A stretch of DNA of 64,000 nt from DATBAX01 sp963762965 (GCA_963762965.1 CAVXME010000004.1:51996-115995), one strand, 5' to 3'; counted from the first letter of the stretch, positions 34,609 to 44,223 are shown. Notes: a model not told the origin generated them from the sequence alone. A program made the numbers and translations.

Positions 34609-36078
34609 ATGCAATTCGGTGGAGGGGCAGCGGGGACTGTGGTCAGTCCGATTGCGCTGGCCATCATATTTGTTTGTGGGGTGATGATCTGCGTCTGCGG
34701 GCGGAAATGGGCGATTGCGGCTTTTCTCCTGCCGGCGATCCTGATTCCAGAAGATCAGGTCCTGCTGATCGGGACTTTGCACTTCCCCATGCTGCGGGTG
34801 CTGGCATGTGTTGGTTTAGGGCGATTGCTGTGGGCGAGGTTTTCGGGAAAAGAGCAGGTTTTCGCAGGGGGAATGAACAACCTCGACAAAGCCCTAATCG
34901 GGCTGGCCTTGTCGATCGCGGTGAATGGCGTCTTGTTATGGCGGGATACGGGCGAGATCGTAGTCCAGTTGGGGAATTTATGTACAGCTTTCGGCGTGTA
35001 CTTTTTGTTGCGGTTTCTGGTTCGCGACTCAGAGGACCTTAAGCAGATCATTCGCGTTCTGGCGATTGTAGCGGCGGCCGTGGCCGCCATCATGATTACC
35101 GAGCAGGTTACGGGCAAGAATCCGGTTTACAGTCTGCTCGGCGGAGCGCGGGCCGATGTTTTCGAGACGGTGATCACGCGGGACGAACATTTTCGGGCGT
35201 CTGCTTCTTTCGGACATCCGATACTGGCCGGGACTTTTGGCGGTATCTTGTTCCCTCTGTTCGTCGGTCTGTGGTGGATCGACAAGAAATCCCGATATTA
35301 TGCTGTGCTCGGGGCGGTGGCGGCGGTCATTATTCCTTTCTGCGCCAGCTCGAGCACCGCTCTCATGGGTCTGTTCGGAGGCCTGCTCGGTCTCTTTTTC
35401 TGGCCCGTGCGGCGGTGGATGCGGGCCATCCGCTGGGGTATCGTCACCACGCTGATTTTGTTGCACATCGTGATGAAGGCGCCGGTTTGGGATTTGATTT
35501 CCCGGGTTGACCTGACGGGCGGCTCTTCGTCCTATCACAGATTTCAGCTGCTGAATCAGTGCATTCTGCATTTTTGGGACTGGGCGCTGATCGGCAGCAA
35601 GACTTATGGATTCTGGGGATGGGACATGTGGGACTTGTGCAACCAGTACGTGGCCTATGCGGATCCGTCCGGACTCATCCCATTGATATGCTTTTTAACC
35701 ATGATCGTCCTGGGATTCCGTTATGTCGGCAAGGCGCGCCGATCCACACGAGACCGAAAGGAGCAATTCTTTCTTTGGGCGTTGGGTTCAGCATTGTTTG
35801 CCAATGTGGTGGCGTTTTTCGGAATCTCGTACTTTGATCAGACCATCGTGGCCTGGTACGCCTTGTTGGCCATGATCCTTGCCGCGACGATCTCGGTTCG
35901 CCGGGGTCGGCGTCGCAATACGGGACTAGGATCTAAAGATAAGCTGTCCATCCACGTGCCCGTCGAGAGCCCAGATTGGGCGGTGCAGACGGCGGGGCCG
36001 GTTGGCGGCCTCCGCGACGACGAAGTCGAAACCGAACTGCCGAGACTTCCGATCACGCAACGCTTTCACACCCTCTAA
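34609..36078 (+). CDS. O-antigen ligase/polymerase (Wzy/WaaL-like)
   Basis: The ~489-residue inner-membrane protein has about 11-12 hydrophobic helices and a long periplasmic loop after ASASFGHPILAGTFGGILFP. It has the O-antigen ligase-like segment YHRFQLLNQCILHFWDWALI and GSKTYGFWGW. In a locus with a flippase and chain-length protein it is most likely the Wzy polymerase of the repeat unit. A hydrophilic tail of about 60 residues ends the protein. The ATG at 34609 or a TTG at 34594 may be used. Confidence 0.82.
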   Translation: MQFGGGAAGTVVSPIALAIIFVCGVMICVCGRKWAIAAFLLPAILIPEDQVLLIGTLHFPMLRVLACVGLGRLLWARFSGKEQVFAGGMNNLDKALIGLALSIAVNGVLLWRDTGEIVVQLGNLCTAFGVYFLLRFLVRDSEDLKQIIRVLAIVAAAVAAIMITEQVTGKNPVYSLLGGARADVFETVITRDEHFRASASFGHPILAGTFGGILFPLFVGLWWIDKKSRYYAVLGAVAAVIIPFCASSSTALMGLFGGLLGLFFWPVRRWMRAIRWGIVTTLILLHIVMKAPVWDLISRVDLTGGSSSYHRFQLLNQCILHFWDWALIGSKTYGFWGWDMWDLCNQYVAYADPSGLIPLICFLTMIVLGFRYVGKARRSTRDRKEQFFLWALGSALFANVVAFFGISYFDQTIVAWYALLAMILAATISVRRGRRRNTGLGSKDKLSIHVPVESPDWAVQTAGPVGGLRDDEVETELPRLPITQRFHTL

Positions 36079-36095
36079 ATCTTACTTCTTACACA

Positions 36096-37043
36096 ATGGC
36101 CACGTTATCAGAGCGCGGGCAGCGGTCCGGGACGTACGTCCTGATGACGGCGGCCCACAACGAAGAGTCCTTTATTGAAGGGACCATCCAAAGTGTGCTT
36201 GCGCAAACGTTGCTGCCGGTAAGATGGGTGATTGTCAGCGACAACTCCAGCGACCGGACGGACGAGATCGTCGAGAGCTATGCGCGGAAACACGACTTCA
36301 TCCGGTTCCTGCGAATAACTAGGCCGCCCGGGCGCAACTTTGGCGCGAAGGTTATTGCGCTGCAAAAAGCATGTCCCCTGCTGGAAGGTTTGAGTTATGA
36401 ATTCATCGGTAACCTGGATGGTGACCTGACGCTGGAGCCTTTCTATTTCGAAGAACTGGTGAGCCATTTCCGGCGGCATCCGGAATTGGGGCTGGTGAGC
36501 GGGTTTGTGTATGAGGATTCAGGAAACGGGTTTCGCAGCCGCAGAATCAACGATGTCCGCAACGTTCCGCACGCAGCCCAACTGGTACGACGAGAATGTT
36601 ATGAGGCGATCGGGGGATACAAAGTTCTGCAATACGGCGGCGAAGACTGGTACGCGCAGACGACAGCCAGAATGAAGGGATGGCAAGCCGGATCGCTTCC
36701 GGAACTCAAGATTTTTCACCACCGGCAAACTGGTACGGGTAGCACAAGCTTGATACGGAACGCATTCCGGCTGGGCCGTCTGGACTATTCCTTCGGCAGT
36801 GATCCGCTGTTTGAGATCGTCAAATGCCTTCGCCGAATCCCTGAAAAGCCCTACTTTGGCAATGCGCTGGCCCGGCTGGCTGGGTTCACCTGGCCCTATC
36901 TGCGAAGAGAATCCAGGGGTGTGCCGGATGAGTTCATCGCTTTCATGCGGCGGGACCAAAAAGGCCGGATCTCGTCGATTCTGAATCGGAAGCGATCAAC
37001 GCCGCCTGTGGTTGCGGGAAAAGCCGGTAGCGCGAGAACTTAA
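36096..37043 (+). CDS. Family 2 glycosyltransferase, paralogue B
   Basis: The 315-residue GT-A enzyme is nearly superposable on the transferase at 24605-25552. It opens YVLMTAAHNEESFIEGTIQS, has DNSSDRTDEIVESYARKHDF, metal motif NLDGDLTL where paralogue A has NIDADVTL, and the shared GGEDWYAQTTARMKGW. The start ATG at 36096 gives the same length as the paralogue; an upstream in-frame start would run back into the polymerase gene. Its stop shares one base with the ATG of the next gene. The differing metal motif and acceptor region suggest a changed donor or acceptor. Confidence 0.9.
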   Translation: MATLSERGQRSGTYVLMTAAHNEESFIEGTIQSVLAQTLLPVRWVIVSDNSSDRTDEIVESYARKHDFIRFLRITRPPGRNFGAKVIALQKACPLLEGLSYEFIGNLDGDLTLEPFYFEELVSHFRRHPELGLVSGFVYEDSGNGFRSRRINDVRNVPHAAQLVRRECYEAIGGYKVLQYGGEDWYAQTTARMKGWQAGSLPELKIFHHRQTGTGSTSLIRNAFRLGRLDYSFGSDPLFEIVKCLRRIPEKPYFGNALARLAGFTWPYLRRESRGVPDEFIAFMRRDQKGRISSILNRKRSTPPVVAGKAGSART

Positions 37044-37900
37044 TGGGTCCATCGGAGATGTCCAAGCCAAGGGAATTTACGTTCGTCGTAGCGGTCAATA
37101 ACAGAGATGTTTTCGAGACCCACTTTCTGGCTTCACCGTGTTTGGGAGCTCCGCATGCACACGAAGTCCTGGTACAGGAGGGCTTCAAGTCAGCATCGCA
37201 AGCCTACAACGATGCGATAGACCGCGCGCGAAACGATTTCATTGTGTTCGTCCACCAGGATGTGATCCTTCCCGAACGGTGGCTGGACCAACTTGAGAGC
37301 TCACTGGATTACCTGGAGGAAAACGATCCTCAGTGGGGAGTTTTGGGCTGCTACGGTGAGACCCGCAGCCAGGGGGGGCGAGGGTATGTTTACTCCTCCG
37401 GGTTGGGCATTATCGGACAGGCATCGGAACATCCCATGCCGGTACAGACCCTCGATGAAATTGTCCTGGTGCTGAGAAAATCCTCGGGGCTGCGATTTGA
37501 TGGAAATTTGCCCCATTTCCATCTCTATGGCACCGACATCTGCTTAAGAGCAGAACAGTTGGGAAGGAAAAACTACGCCCTGTCCGCTTTCTGTATACAC
37601 AATACGAACCAGGGTTACGTGCTGCCCAAGGAATTCTACGAGTGCTACTGGCGAATCCGGGGCACCTGGAAATCGCAGTTGCCGATTCAAGCTACCTGCA
37701 TCCGGATCACGAGGTCCAACCTGTTGTTTTACAAGCGAAAGCTGCAGGAGATTTATCTCCGCTCGATGCGAAGGAGTGAGTGTGGCGAGGTTCGATCCCA
37801 TGATGTGCCGAGTTTGCTCAAAGAGGTCGATAGGATGCTGCGGCAAAACTCAGCCCTGGATCGCGCGGACAGCATGATGGCGGAAAGATCAGTTCGATGA
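37043..37900 (+). CDS. Glycosyltransferase of the GT2-like PF13712 (SunS-like) group
   Basis: The 285-residue product opens FTFVVAVNNRDVFETHFLAS and carries the family hallmark FIVFVHQDVILPERWLDQLE. GTDICLRAEQLGRKNYALSA follows as the acceptor-side motif with an acidic residue. This group includes SunS-like and other short GT-A enzymes. A C-terminal helical tail is rich in Arg and Lys. It starts inside the TAATG junction with the previous gene and ends in an ATGA overlap with the epimerase gene, so it is embedded in a tightly coupled operon. Confidence 0.8.
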   Translation: MGPSEMSKPREFTFVVAVNNRDVFETHFLASPCLGAPHAHEVLVQEGFKSASQAYNDAIDRARNDFIVFVHQDVILPERWLDQLESSLDYLEENDPQWGVLGCYGETRSQGGRGYVYSSGLGIIGQASEHPMPVQTLDEIVLVLRKSSGLRFDGNLPHFHLYGTDICLRAEQLGRKNYALSAFCIHNTNQGYVLPKEFYECYWRIRGTWKSQLPIQATCIRITRSNLLFYKRKLQEIYLRSMRRSECGEVRSHDVPSLLKEVDRMLRQNSALDRADSMMAERSVR

Positions 37901-38958
37901 ACCACATTCTCCATGTAGTTGGCGCGCGTCCGAATTTTGTGAAGGCGGCGCCAGTTTTGCGCGCGATCCGGCAGCGCGGAATGCGGCAGACGCTGGTGCA
38001 CACTGGACAGCATTATGACCGGAACATGTCGGACGTATTCTTTACCCAACTCGAGATTCCGGAACCCGACGTGAATCTCGAAGTGGGTTCCGGCAGCCAT
38101 GCCTGGCAGACGGCCGAAATCATGCGCCGATTTGAGCCGGTGGTTCTGGAACGAAAGCCGGACATTGTGTTGGTTTATGGCGATATCAATTCCACCGTGG
38201 CGGCTGCGTTGGTTTGTTCCAAGCTGCTGATTCGCGTCGGCCACGTGGAAGCCGGACTTCGCTCCTTCGATCGTGCCATGCCCGAGGAAATCAATCGGAT
38301 TGTCACGGACCGGCTCGCGGATTACCTATTTACGCCTTCCGAAGATGGGGACGAAAACCTGCTGCGCGAAGGCGTTGCTAAGGACCGCATTTACCGGGTG
38401 GGCAACGTGATGATTGACTCACTCACGCAGCTACTGCCGGCTGCCAGGAAGTGTCCAAAGAATGGATTTCCAGAAAAGTTTGCCCTGGTCACAATGCATC
38501 GGCCATCCAATGTGGACGACAACCAGAATCTGCAAAGAATTCTGAACTCTCTTATCGAGATAAGCGAGCAACTGGACGTCATCTTCCCAGTGCACCCACG
38601 GACGCGTCAGCGGATTGCTGAGTTTGGGATCAACTCCGGGAAGTTACATCTGTTGGAACCGATCCCATACATCGAGTTTCTCTCACTGCAAACGCGGGCC
38701 GCGGTTGTGATCACGGATTCCGGCGGGATTCAAGAAGAGACCACATATCTTGGGGTACCCTGCCTCACCGTGCGGGCCAATACCGAGCGACCCATTACGG
38801 TGACTCTCGGAACCAACATATTGGTTGGCGAAGACAAAGCCAGGCTGGATTCGGAATTGCAGAACATTTTGGCGGGGAAGGCCAAGAAAGGTTCGGTCCC
38901 TCCCCTATGGGATGGCCATGCCGGAGACCGTATCGCCCAGATTCTACAGGGTTTATGA
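37897..38958 (+). CDS. wecB: UDP-N-acetylglucosamine 2-epimerase (non-hydrolysing)
   Basis: Interconverts UDP-GlcNAc and UDP-ManNAc in the cytoplasm. The 353-residue product shows GARPNFVKAAPVLRAI, VHTGQHYDRNMSDVFF, VYGDINSTVAAALVCSKL, the active-site region HVEAGLRSFDRAMPEEINRI, VTMHRPSNVDD and VITDSGGIQEETTYLGVPCL with TERPITV. Family length and motifs are complete. It overlaps the previous gene by four bases. It provides the donor that would suit the WecG-type transferase at 25587. It is the last gene of the EPS block; a 220-base gap follows. Confidence 0.95.
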   Translation: MNHILHVVGARPNFVKAAPVLRAIRQRGMRQTLVHTGQHYDRNMSDVFFTQLEIPEPDVNLEVGSGSHAWQTAEIMRRFEPVVLERKPDIVLVYGDINSTVAAALVCSKLLIRVGHVEAGLRSFDRAMPEEINRIVTDRLADYLFTPSEDGDENLLREGVAKDRIYRVGNVMIDSLTQLLPAARKCPKNGFPEKFALVTMHRPSNVDDNQNLQRILNSLIEISEQLDVIFPVHPRTRQRIAEFGINSGKLHLLEPIPYIEFLSLQTRAAVVITDSGGIQEETTYLGVPCLTVRANTERPITVTLGTNILVGEDKARLDSELQNILAGKAKKGSVPPLWDGHAGDRIAQILQGL

Positions 38959-39181
38959 AGGGGGGCCGAAGCGGTCAGGGTCGACGTTTTCCTTGAATGA
39001 AGGTCCATTCCGGGGAAACTCTTGCAGCGAATGCAAGGTGACTGTCGTCACTATTCTCCCCCCGCAAGATGCGGCAGAATTGACCGCAACAAAATAGAAT
39101 TTTCTTGTGTTTCTCCCCTGGTTGTTAGTGGTTTAGGTCAGCTGTTTTAAGAACATCAAGATAAAGGGGCAATTGCAAGCT

Positions 39182-40420
39182 ATGTTAAACACTGTGGTTA
39201 TCGGCGCGGGTCCGTATGGACTCTCAATCGCGGCGCATCTTCGAGGGCGCGGCATATCCTTTCGCATCTTCGGCCGTCCCATGGACAGCTGGCTGGCGCA
39301 CATGCCAAAGGGCATGTTGCTCAAGTCCGACGGTTTTGCGTCGAACATTTCTCATCCCGATGGTCAGCTCACACTGAAGAAGTTTTGCGCGGAGCGCGGA
39401 ATCGAGTATAGCGACACCATGATTCCGATTCGGCTGGATACGTTCACCAGCTATGGGCTCACGTTCAAGGAACGAATGGTGCCGGAGCTGGAAGAAAAGA
39501 TGGTCGTGAGCATCGATCGGTCGCCGAAGGGTTATGTCCTGCGGCTCGACGATGGCGAGACCTTCGAAGCGCGGAGGGTAGTGCTGGCCGTTGGCATCAC
39601 TCACTTTGAGTACGTGCCCGACACGTTGGCGCATCTGCCAGCGGAGTTCCTGTCACACAGCGCCCGCAACAACGAAGTGGAACCTTTCCGGGGCCGCAAC
39701 GTGGTTGTGATCGGTGCGGGTTCTTCCGCACTGGACTGGGTGGCGTTGCTACACGAGGCCGGCGCCAACGTGCAGCTGGTGGCGCGTCAAACAGCCTTGA
39801 AGTTTCACGGCAAGGCCAGCGGGGAAAAGCGTCCGCTGTGGCAGCGGATTCGGCATCCGCAGTCGGGACTTGGGCCGGGCTGGAGATCGCGGTTCTATGC
39901 CAATTCAGCATGGGCATTTCGCTACTTGCCCGAAAGCCTCCGGCTGAAAATTGTCCGGCGCACGCTGGGTCCCGCGGGGGGATGGTTTATCAAGGACAAA
40001 GTGGTCGGTAAGGTCCCGCTTACGCTGGGATACACGGTGCAGAGCGCCGAAGTGCAGGACGGCAAGGTGCGGCTCCGCCTCCAAGGGATGGACGGGACTC
40101 AGAAGGAGATTCTGGCGGATCATGTTATCGCCGCAACCGGTTACAAGGTCGATATCGACCGCTTGACCTTCCTTAGTTCGGAGATTCGTTCGAAGGTGAA
40201 AACCGTCAATAGCACGCCGGTGCTTTCGTCCACTTGTGAGTCGTCCGTACCAGGCCTCTATTTTGTGGGGATTGCGGCCAAGGACAGCTTTGGGCCGGTC
40301 ATGCGGTTCGCCTTCGGGGCTGATTTTGCGGCACGCACGGTCACGCGGGGTCTGGCCAAAGGATTCAAGCGGGAGTCCGTGTCCGCGACAGTCCCAAGTG
40401 TTGTGACCACCACGAAGTAG
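39182..40420 (+). CDS. FAD/NAD(P)-dependent monooxygenase-like oxidoreductase
   Basis: The ~412-residue flavoprotein has two dinucleotide-binding motifs: an N-terminal FAD site VVIGAGPYGLSIAAHLRGRG and a second at about 175 for NADPH (VVVIGAGSSALDWVALLHEA). It resembles lysine/ornithine N-monooxygenases, squalene-type monooxygenases and related flavin monooxygenases, with ATGYKVDIDRL and a late GLYFVGIAA motif. The substrate is unknown. AAGGGG precedes the start; the ATG at 39182 is preferred, with a TTG at 39173 as alternative. A strong terminator follows the gene, so it is likely its own transcription unit. Confidence 0.82.
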   Translation: MLNTVVIGAGPYGLSIAAHLRGRGISFRIFGRPMDSWLAHMPKGMLLKSDGFASNISHPDGQLTLKKFCAERGIEYSDTMIPIRLDTFTSYGLTFKERMVPELEEKMVVSIDRSPKGYVLRLDDGETFEARRVVLAVGITHFEYVPDTLAHLPAEFLSHSARNNEVEPFRGRNVVVIGAGSSALDWVALLHEAGANVQLVARQTALKFHGKASGEKRPLWQRIRHPQSGLGPGWRSRFYANSAWAFRYLPESLRLKIVRRTLGPAGGWFIKDKVVGKVPLTLGYTVQSAEVQDGKVRLRLQGMDGTQKEILADHVIAATGYKVDIDRLTFLSSEIRSKVKTVNSTPVLSSTCESSVPGLYFVGIAAKDSFGPVMRFAFGADFAARTVTRGLAKGFKRESVSATVPSVVTTTK

Positions 40421-40429
40421 CCATCCTCA

Positions 40430-40470
40430 GGACCTGAATGGTGTTCACCCATTCAGGTCCGCTTTTCTTC
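40430..40470 (+). terminator. Rho-independent terminator
   Basis: A 12-bp stem (GGACCTGAATGG at 40430-40441 with CCATTCAGGTCC at 40449-40460) is followed by GCTTTTCTTCT. It lies 10 bases past the stop of the flavoprotein gene. Confidence 0.88.
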
Positions 40471-40493
40471 TCTAAAAGAATCGTGATAAGCGC

Positions 40494-41771
40494 ATGAAAA
40501 GAGAGACCATCGCACTGCACGCCGGCTACGACGGCGATCCCACGACCAAGGCCGTGGCGGTGCCGATCTACCAGACCGTCGCCTTTGAGTTTGACAGCGC
40601 CGAACATGGAGCGGCGCTGTTTAATCTCGAAGTCGAAGGCAACATCTACACGCGGATCGGCAATCCCACCAATACCGTGCTGGAAAAGCGTGTGGCAGCG
40701 CTCGAAGGCGGAGTGGACGGGCTTAGCGTCAGCTCAGGGATGGCCGCCATTGAATATTCCCTGATTAACATTGCCGAAGCGGGCAACAATATTGTTTCTC
40801 TTCCTCAGCTCTATGGGGCCACCTACACTTTGCTGGCGCACATCTTTCCGAAACGGGGGATTGAGGGGCGTTTCGCCAGGAGCGACGATCCTGCTGACGT
40901 CGAAAAGCTGATCGACAAAAACACTCGCGCGGTCTTTTGCGAGAGCGTGGGGAATCCCGCGGGGAACGTTGCGGACATCGAGGGACTGGCCAAAGTCGCG
41001 CATAAGCATGGCGTGCCTTTGATCGTCGACAACACTATCGCAACGCCCATCTTGTTAAGGCCGATCGAATACGGCGCCGACGTGGTGGTGCATTCCATGA
41101 CGAAATTCATGGGAGGGCATGGCACCAGCATCGGCGGGATGATTGTGGATAGCGGCAAGTTTCCCTGGCGAGAACATCCCGAGCGTTTCTATATGTTCAA
41201 CCGGCCGGAGATCGCCTATCACGGCGTGGTCTATGTGGATCATTACGGCGATTCCGCGTACGTAGCCCGCTGCCGGACGGTTTGTCAGCGGAATACCGGC
41301 GCCACGCTTTCTCCGTTCAACGGATTTCTGTTCTTGCAGGGAATTGAGACGCTTGCCCTGCGCGTGGAGCGTCATGTGGAAAACGCCCGCAAAGTTGCCG
41401 AGTATCTTCGCGACCACCCCAGAGTGGAGTGGGTGAACTATGTGGGTTTCCCTGACAACCCGCTGTACGCAATGGCCGAGCGATACCTGGGCTCGAAGCG
41501 CTGCTCGTTGTTGACGTTTGGAGTGAAAGGCGGCTTCGAGGCAGGGAAGAAGTGCTTCAACGCGCTGACCCTCTTCAAGCGCATGGTCAATATGGGCGAC
41601 GCCAAGTCTTTGGCGTGCCATCCCGCGTCCACGACGCACCGGCAACTGGAGCCTGAGGAACAACTGAAGGCGGGCGTGACTCCGGAGATGCTTCGCTTAA
41701 GCGTGGGCATTGAGCACATCGACGATATTCTTGCTGACCTCTCCCAGGCGCTGGACAAAGCCACCACATGA
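40494..41771 (+). CDS. metY: O-acetylhomoserine (thiol) aminocarboxypropyltransferase
   Basis: A PLP enzyme that replaces the acyl group of O-acylhomoserine with sulfide or a thiol to make homocysteine or a related thioether. The 425-residue product of the Cys/Met-metabolism PLP family has ETIALHAGYDGDPTTKAVAV, GLSVSSGMAAIEY, PLIVDNTIATP and the Schiff-base Lys204 in HSMTKFMGGHG. SVGIEHIDDILADL lies at the end. The length and large-subunit insertions fit MetY rather than MetB/MetC. It sits 24 bases after a terminator and 34 bases before metA, forming a two-gene methionine unit. Confidence 0.92.
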   Translation: MKRETIALHAGYDGDPTTKAVAVPIYQTVAFEFDSAEHGAALFNLEVEGNIYTRIGNPTNTVLEKRVAALEGGVDGLSVSSGMAAIEYSLINIAEAGNNIVSLPQLYGATYTLLAHIFPKRGIEGRFARSDDPADVEKLIDKNTRAVFCESVGNPAGNVADIEGLAKVAHKHGVPLIVDNTIATPILLRPIEYGADVVVHSMTKFMGGHGTSIGGMIVDSGKFPWREHPERFYMFNRPEIAYHGVVYVDHYGDSAYVARCRTVCQRNTGATLSPFNGFLFLQGIETLALRVERHVENARKVAEYLRDHPRVEWVNYVGFPDNPLYAMAERYLGSKRCSLLTFGVKGGFEAGKKCFNALTLFKRMVNMGDAKSLACHPASTTHRQLEPEEQLKAGVTPEMLRLSVGIEHIDDILADLSQALDKATT

Positions 41772-41805
41772 GAATCATCGCGGTTCGTGATTGGGGAGGC
41801 ACTTC

Positions 41806-42870
41806 ATGCCACTGATCATCGAAGGAGATCGAATGCCGGCGCATTGGAAAGGGAAGGGCTCGAGCCCGGCTCAGCCGGTGAAGCAACGTGAGGTAGGGGC
41901 GGAGCGCGTCAGAATTGCGTTCATAAATAACATGCCCGATCCGGCCCTGGAAGATACCGAAGCACAATTTTTTTCGCTTTTGGAGACGGCGGCTGGCAAT
42001 GTCCCAGTAAGCGTGAAGCTGTACTCGCTGCCTGGGGTACCGCGGGGCGATCGCGGAGCGGAGCACCTGAAGAACTTCTACTCGGGAATTGCCGGACTTT
42101 GGGACAGCCAATTCGACGCCGTCATCATGACCGGCACCGAGCCACGAAGCGCCAATTTGCGGGACGAACCGTATTGGTCCGCGATGGGCGAGGTGCTTGA
42201 TTGGGCAGAGAGCAACACGATCTCTACTGTGCTTTCCTGTTTGGCGGCGCATGCTGCGGTTCTTCACAGGGACGGCATTCCACGGCACCCGTTGGGTGAC
42301 AAACAATTCGGGGTCTTCGAATCGACAAAACTCGGTGACCATGAACTCACTAACCACGCCGCGCCGCTGATGCGGTTTCCGCATTCCCGCTGGAACGAAG
42401 TGCGCGAGGACGAACTGATCGCCTGTGGCTACGAAGTCCTGACGCGCTCAGCCGATGCGGGAGTAGACCTGTTTGTGAAGAAGAAGAAAAAGAGCCTGTT
42501 CGTGAACTTTCAAGGCCATCCAGAGTACACGGAACGGACTTTGTTGAAGGAATACCGACGGGACATCAAGAGATTCCTCCGTCGCGAAAGAGAAACTTAT
42601 CCGTCCATGCCGCACGGATACTTCGATGCCGCAGCGACCAAACTGCTGAGCGAGTTTCAAAGGAAGGCCCTCGCCCATCCGCGGGAAGAACAAATGGCGC
42701 ACTTTCCTGAAGCTGCCGTGGTGGATGTTTTGGAAAACACCTGGGAGTCGTCAGCGACCTGCATTTATCGAAATTGGTTGCAGTATGTTGTGGAGCGAAA
42801 AACGGAAGCACCCGGCGTTGCCTTGGCTCGAGGCAGACGAAGGGCATTGGCGAATCACGAGCTTGCTTAA
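41806..42870 (+). CDS. metA: Homoserine O-acyltransferase (MetA-type)
   Basis: Activates homoserine as the O-succinyl or O-acetyl ester, the substrate of the upstream MetY. The 354-residue product has the HTS-family core RIAFINNMPDPALEDTEAQF, FDAVIMTGTEPRS and nucleophile Cys145 in STVLSCLAAHAAVLH. The Glu-bearing motif is VNFQGHPEYTERTLLKEYRR. The acyl specificity cannot be told from sequence by eye. GGGGAGG seven bases upstream picks the ATG at 41806 over an in-frame ATG at 41791. It is about 45 residues longer than E. coli MetA at the C-terminus. Confidence 0.9.
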   Translation: MPLIIEGDRMPAHWKGKGSSPAQPVKQREVGAERVRIAFINNMPDPALEDTEAQFFSLLETAAGNVPVSVKLYSLPGVPRGDRGAEHLKNFYSGIAGLWDSQFDAVIMTGTEPRSANLRDEPYWSAMGEVLDWAESNTISTVLSCLAAHAAVLHRDGIPRHPLGDKQFGVFESTKLGDHELTNHAAPLMRFPHSRWNEVREDELIACGYEVLTRSADAGVDLFVKKKKKSLFVNFQGHPEYTERTLLKEYRRDIKRFLRRERETYPSMPHGYFDAAATKLLSEFQRKALAHPREEQMAHFPEAAVVDVLENTWESSATCIYRNWLQYVVERKTEAPGVALARGRRRALANHELA

Positions 42871-42888
42871 GGTAAGACTTCGAATCTG

Positions 42889-44223
42889 ATGGGCTCTCTC
42901 GAAAAAAAATTCAGCGGCGCCATCCTCAGGATGGTCCGGGCGCGCCGGGAGACCAGCCCTGTTCGCTCGGCTGACTCGAGCGGGAGTTCCTCGGGCGCCG
43001 TGGCGCCGGCCAAGCTTCGGGAAGCGCAGTTTTCGGATTTCAAAGGTGTTGCCGAGCTCAAACAACGCTGGGGTATGGCATCAGATTCCATCGAAAACTG
43101 GGAGAGGCTGTGGCGCCACAATCCCGCTTTCGAGAAAATGCAGACGAAGCCTCCAATCGGCTGGGTGTTGGAGGCCGAAGGCCGGGTGGTTGGCTACCAC
43201 GGAAACATTGCGCTGCTTTATCATTACGGCGATAAGACATGGACCGCTGCCGCCGGGCATGGGTTGGTGGTGGACACCGCATACCGCTCTTTCACCGTAA
43301 CCCTGGTCGCATCTTTTTATCGGCAGAAGTCGGTAGATCTCTGCCTCACGACGACCGCAATTCCGGAGGTTGGAAGGATTGCGAAGGCGTTTAAGTCCGA
43401 CGCGCTTCCACAGGCTGACTATGAGACCGTACTCTTTTGGGTTCTCCAGCCCTATTCCTTCGGCAAAGCGATGCTGGAAAAGCTGGGCCTCGCGCCGGGA
43501 ATTTCCGGGATTGGCAGCGTCGTGGCTGCGCTTGCCGTAGGAACCGACAAGGTGCTCCGAAGACGATGGCCCCGGCATTCGGCAGCGCCTCTCGTAATTA
43601 ACGAAATCACAGTCGGCGAAATTAGAGATGATTTCGAGACCCTCTGGACAGAGAAATTGACGGAACGTCCCCGGCTGCTTGCCGATCGCAGTCCGGCAAC
43701 CCTGCGATGGCATTTTCAGATTCCCGGCGATCGAGGGAGCGCTTGCGTACTCTGCTGCCGGAGAAATGGCGAACTGGTTGGGTACGCGGTGGTCCGCAAT
43801 GATCCTCAGCCCAACGGCCTGAGAAAATCCGTGCTTGCCGATATGCTGGCCAAGCAGGATGATGCGGAAGTGCTGAGGGCTTTGTTGGTGGCTACTCACG
43901 ATCATGCGAAGCGTTCGGGGAGCTATATTCTTGAGGTCCTTGGTTTTCCGTCCAGCATCCGAGAAATCTGTTTGGAATGGAATCCGTATCGCAGAAAGTA
44001 TCCTGCGTGTCCGTTTTATTACAAGGCGGCGGATCCGGCACTGCACCAGACGCTCTCCGACGGCAAGGCATGGTACGCCTCCCCATTTGACGGTGACACA
44101 ACCCTGATTCGGCCCTCGTATTCCGATATAGTTCCTGCTGAGGATTCCGGGCGGAAACTTGAAGTTAGCGGCAACACAGTTGCTCCCGTTGTCCCCGAGG
44201 CAGCACGAACGGGAGTATTTTGA
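42889..44223 (+). CDS. GNAT-fold acyltransferase-like protein
   Basis: The 444-residue product has an N-terminal GNAT-type region (about 42-190: LREAQFSDFKGVAELKQRW, IGWVLEAEGRVVGYHGNIAL, AAGHGLVVDTAYRSFTVTLV). A second, weaker region (about 255-360) has GELVGYAVVRNDP. The family is known for CoA-dependent acyl transfer, though the acetyl-CoA loop is not clearly canonical in either half. The next gene encodes a carrier protein 47 bases downstream, so an acyl-ACP donor or acceptor is conceivable. The first 40 residues are low-complexity Ser/Arg-rich. The acceptor is unknown. Confidence 0.7.
   Translation: MGSLEKKFSGAILRMVRARRETSPVRSADSSGSSSGAVAPAKLREAQFSDFKGVAELKQRWGMASDSIENWERLWRHNPAFEKMQTKPPIGWVLEAEGRVVGYHGNIALLYHYGDKTWTAAAGHGLVVDTAYRSFTVTLVASFYRQKSVDLCLTTTAIPEVGRIAKAFKSDALPQADYETVLFWVLQPYSFGKAMLEKLGLAPGISGIGSVVAALAVGTDKVLRRRWPRHSAAPLVINEITVGEIRDDFETLWTEKLTERPRLLADRSPATLRWHFQIPGDRGSACVLCCRRNGELVGYAVVRNDPQPNGLRKSVLADMLAKQDDAEVLRALLVATHDHAKRSGSYILEVLGFPSSIREICLEWNPYRRKYPACPFYYKAADPALHQTLSDGKAWYASPFDGDTTLIRPSYSDIVPAEDSGRKLEVSGNTVAPVVPEAARTGVF

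Noticed and set aside
34609..36078. Multi-pass membrane protein considered as an exosortase
   Set aside because: It lacks the Cys/Arg/His catalytic pattern of exosortases and fits O-antigen ligase/polymerase better.
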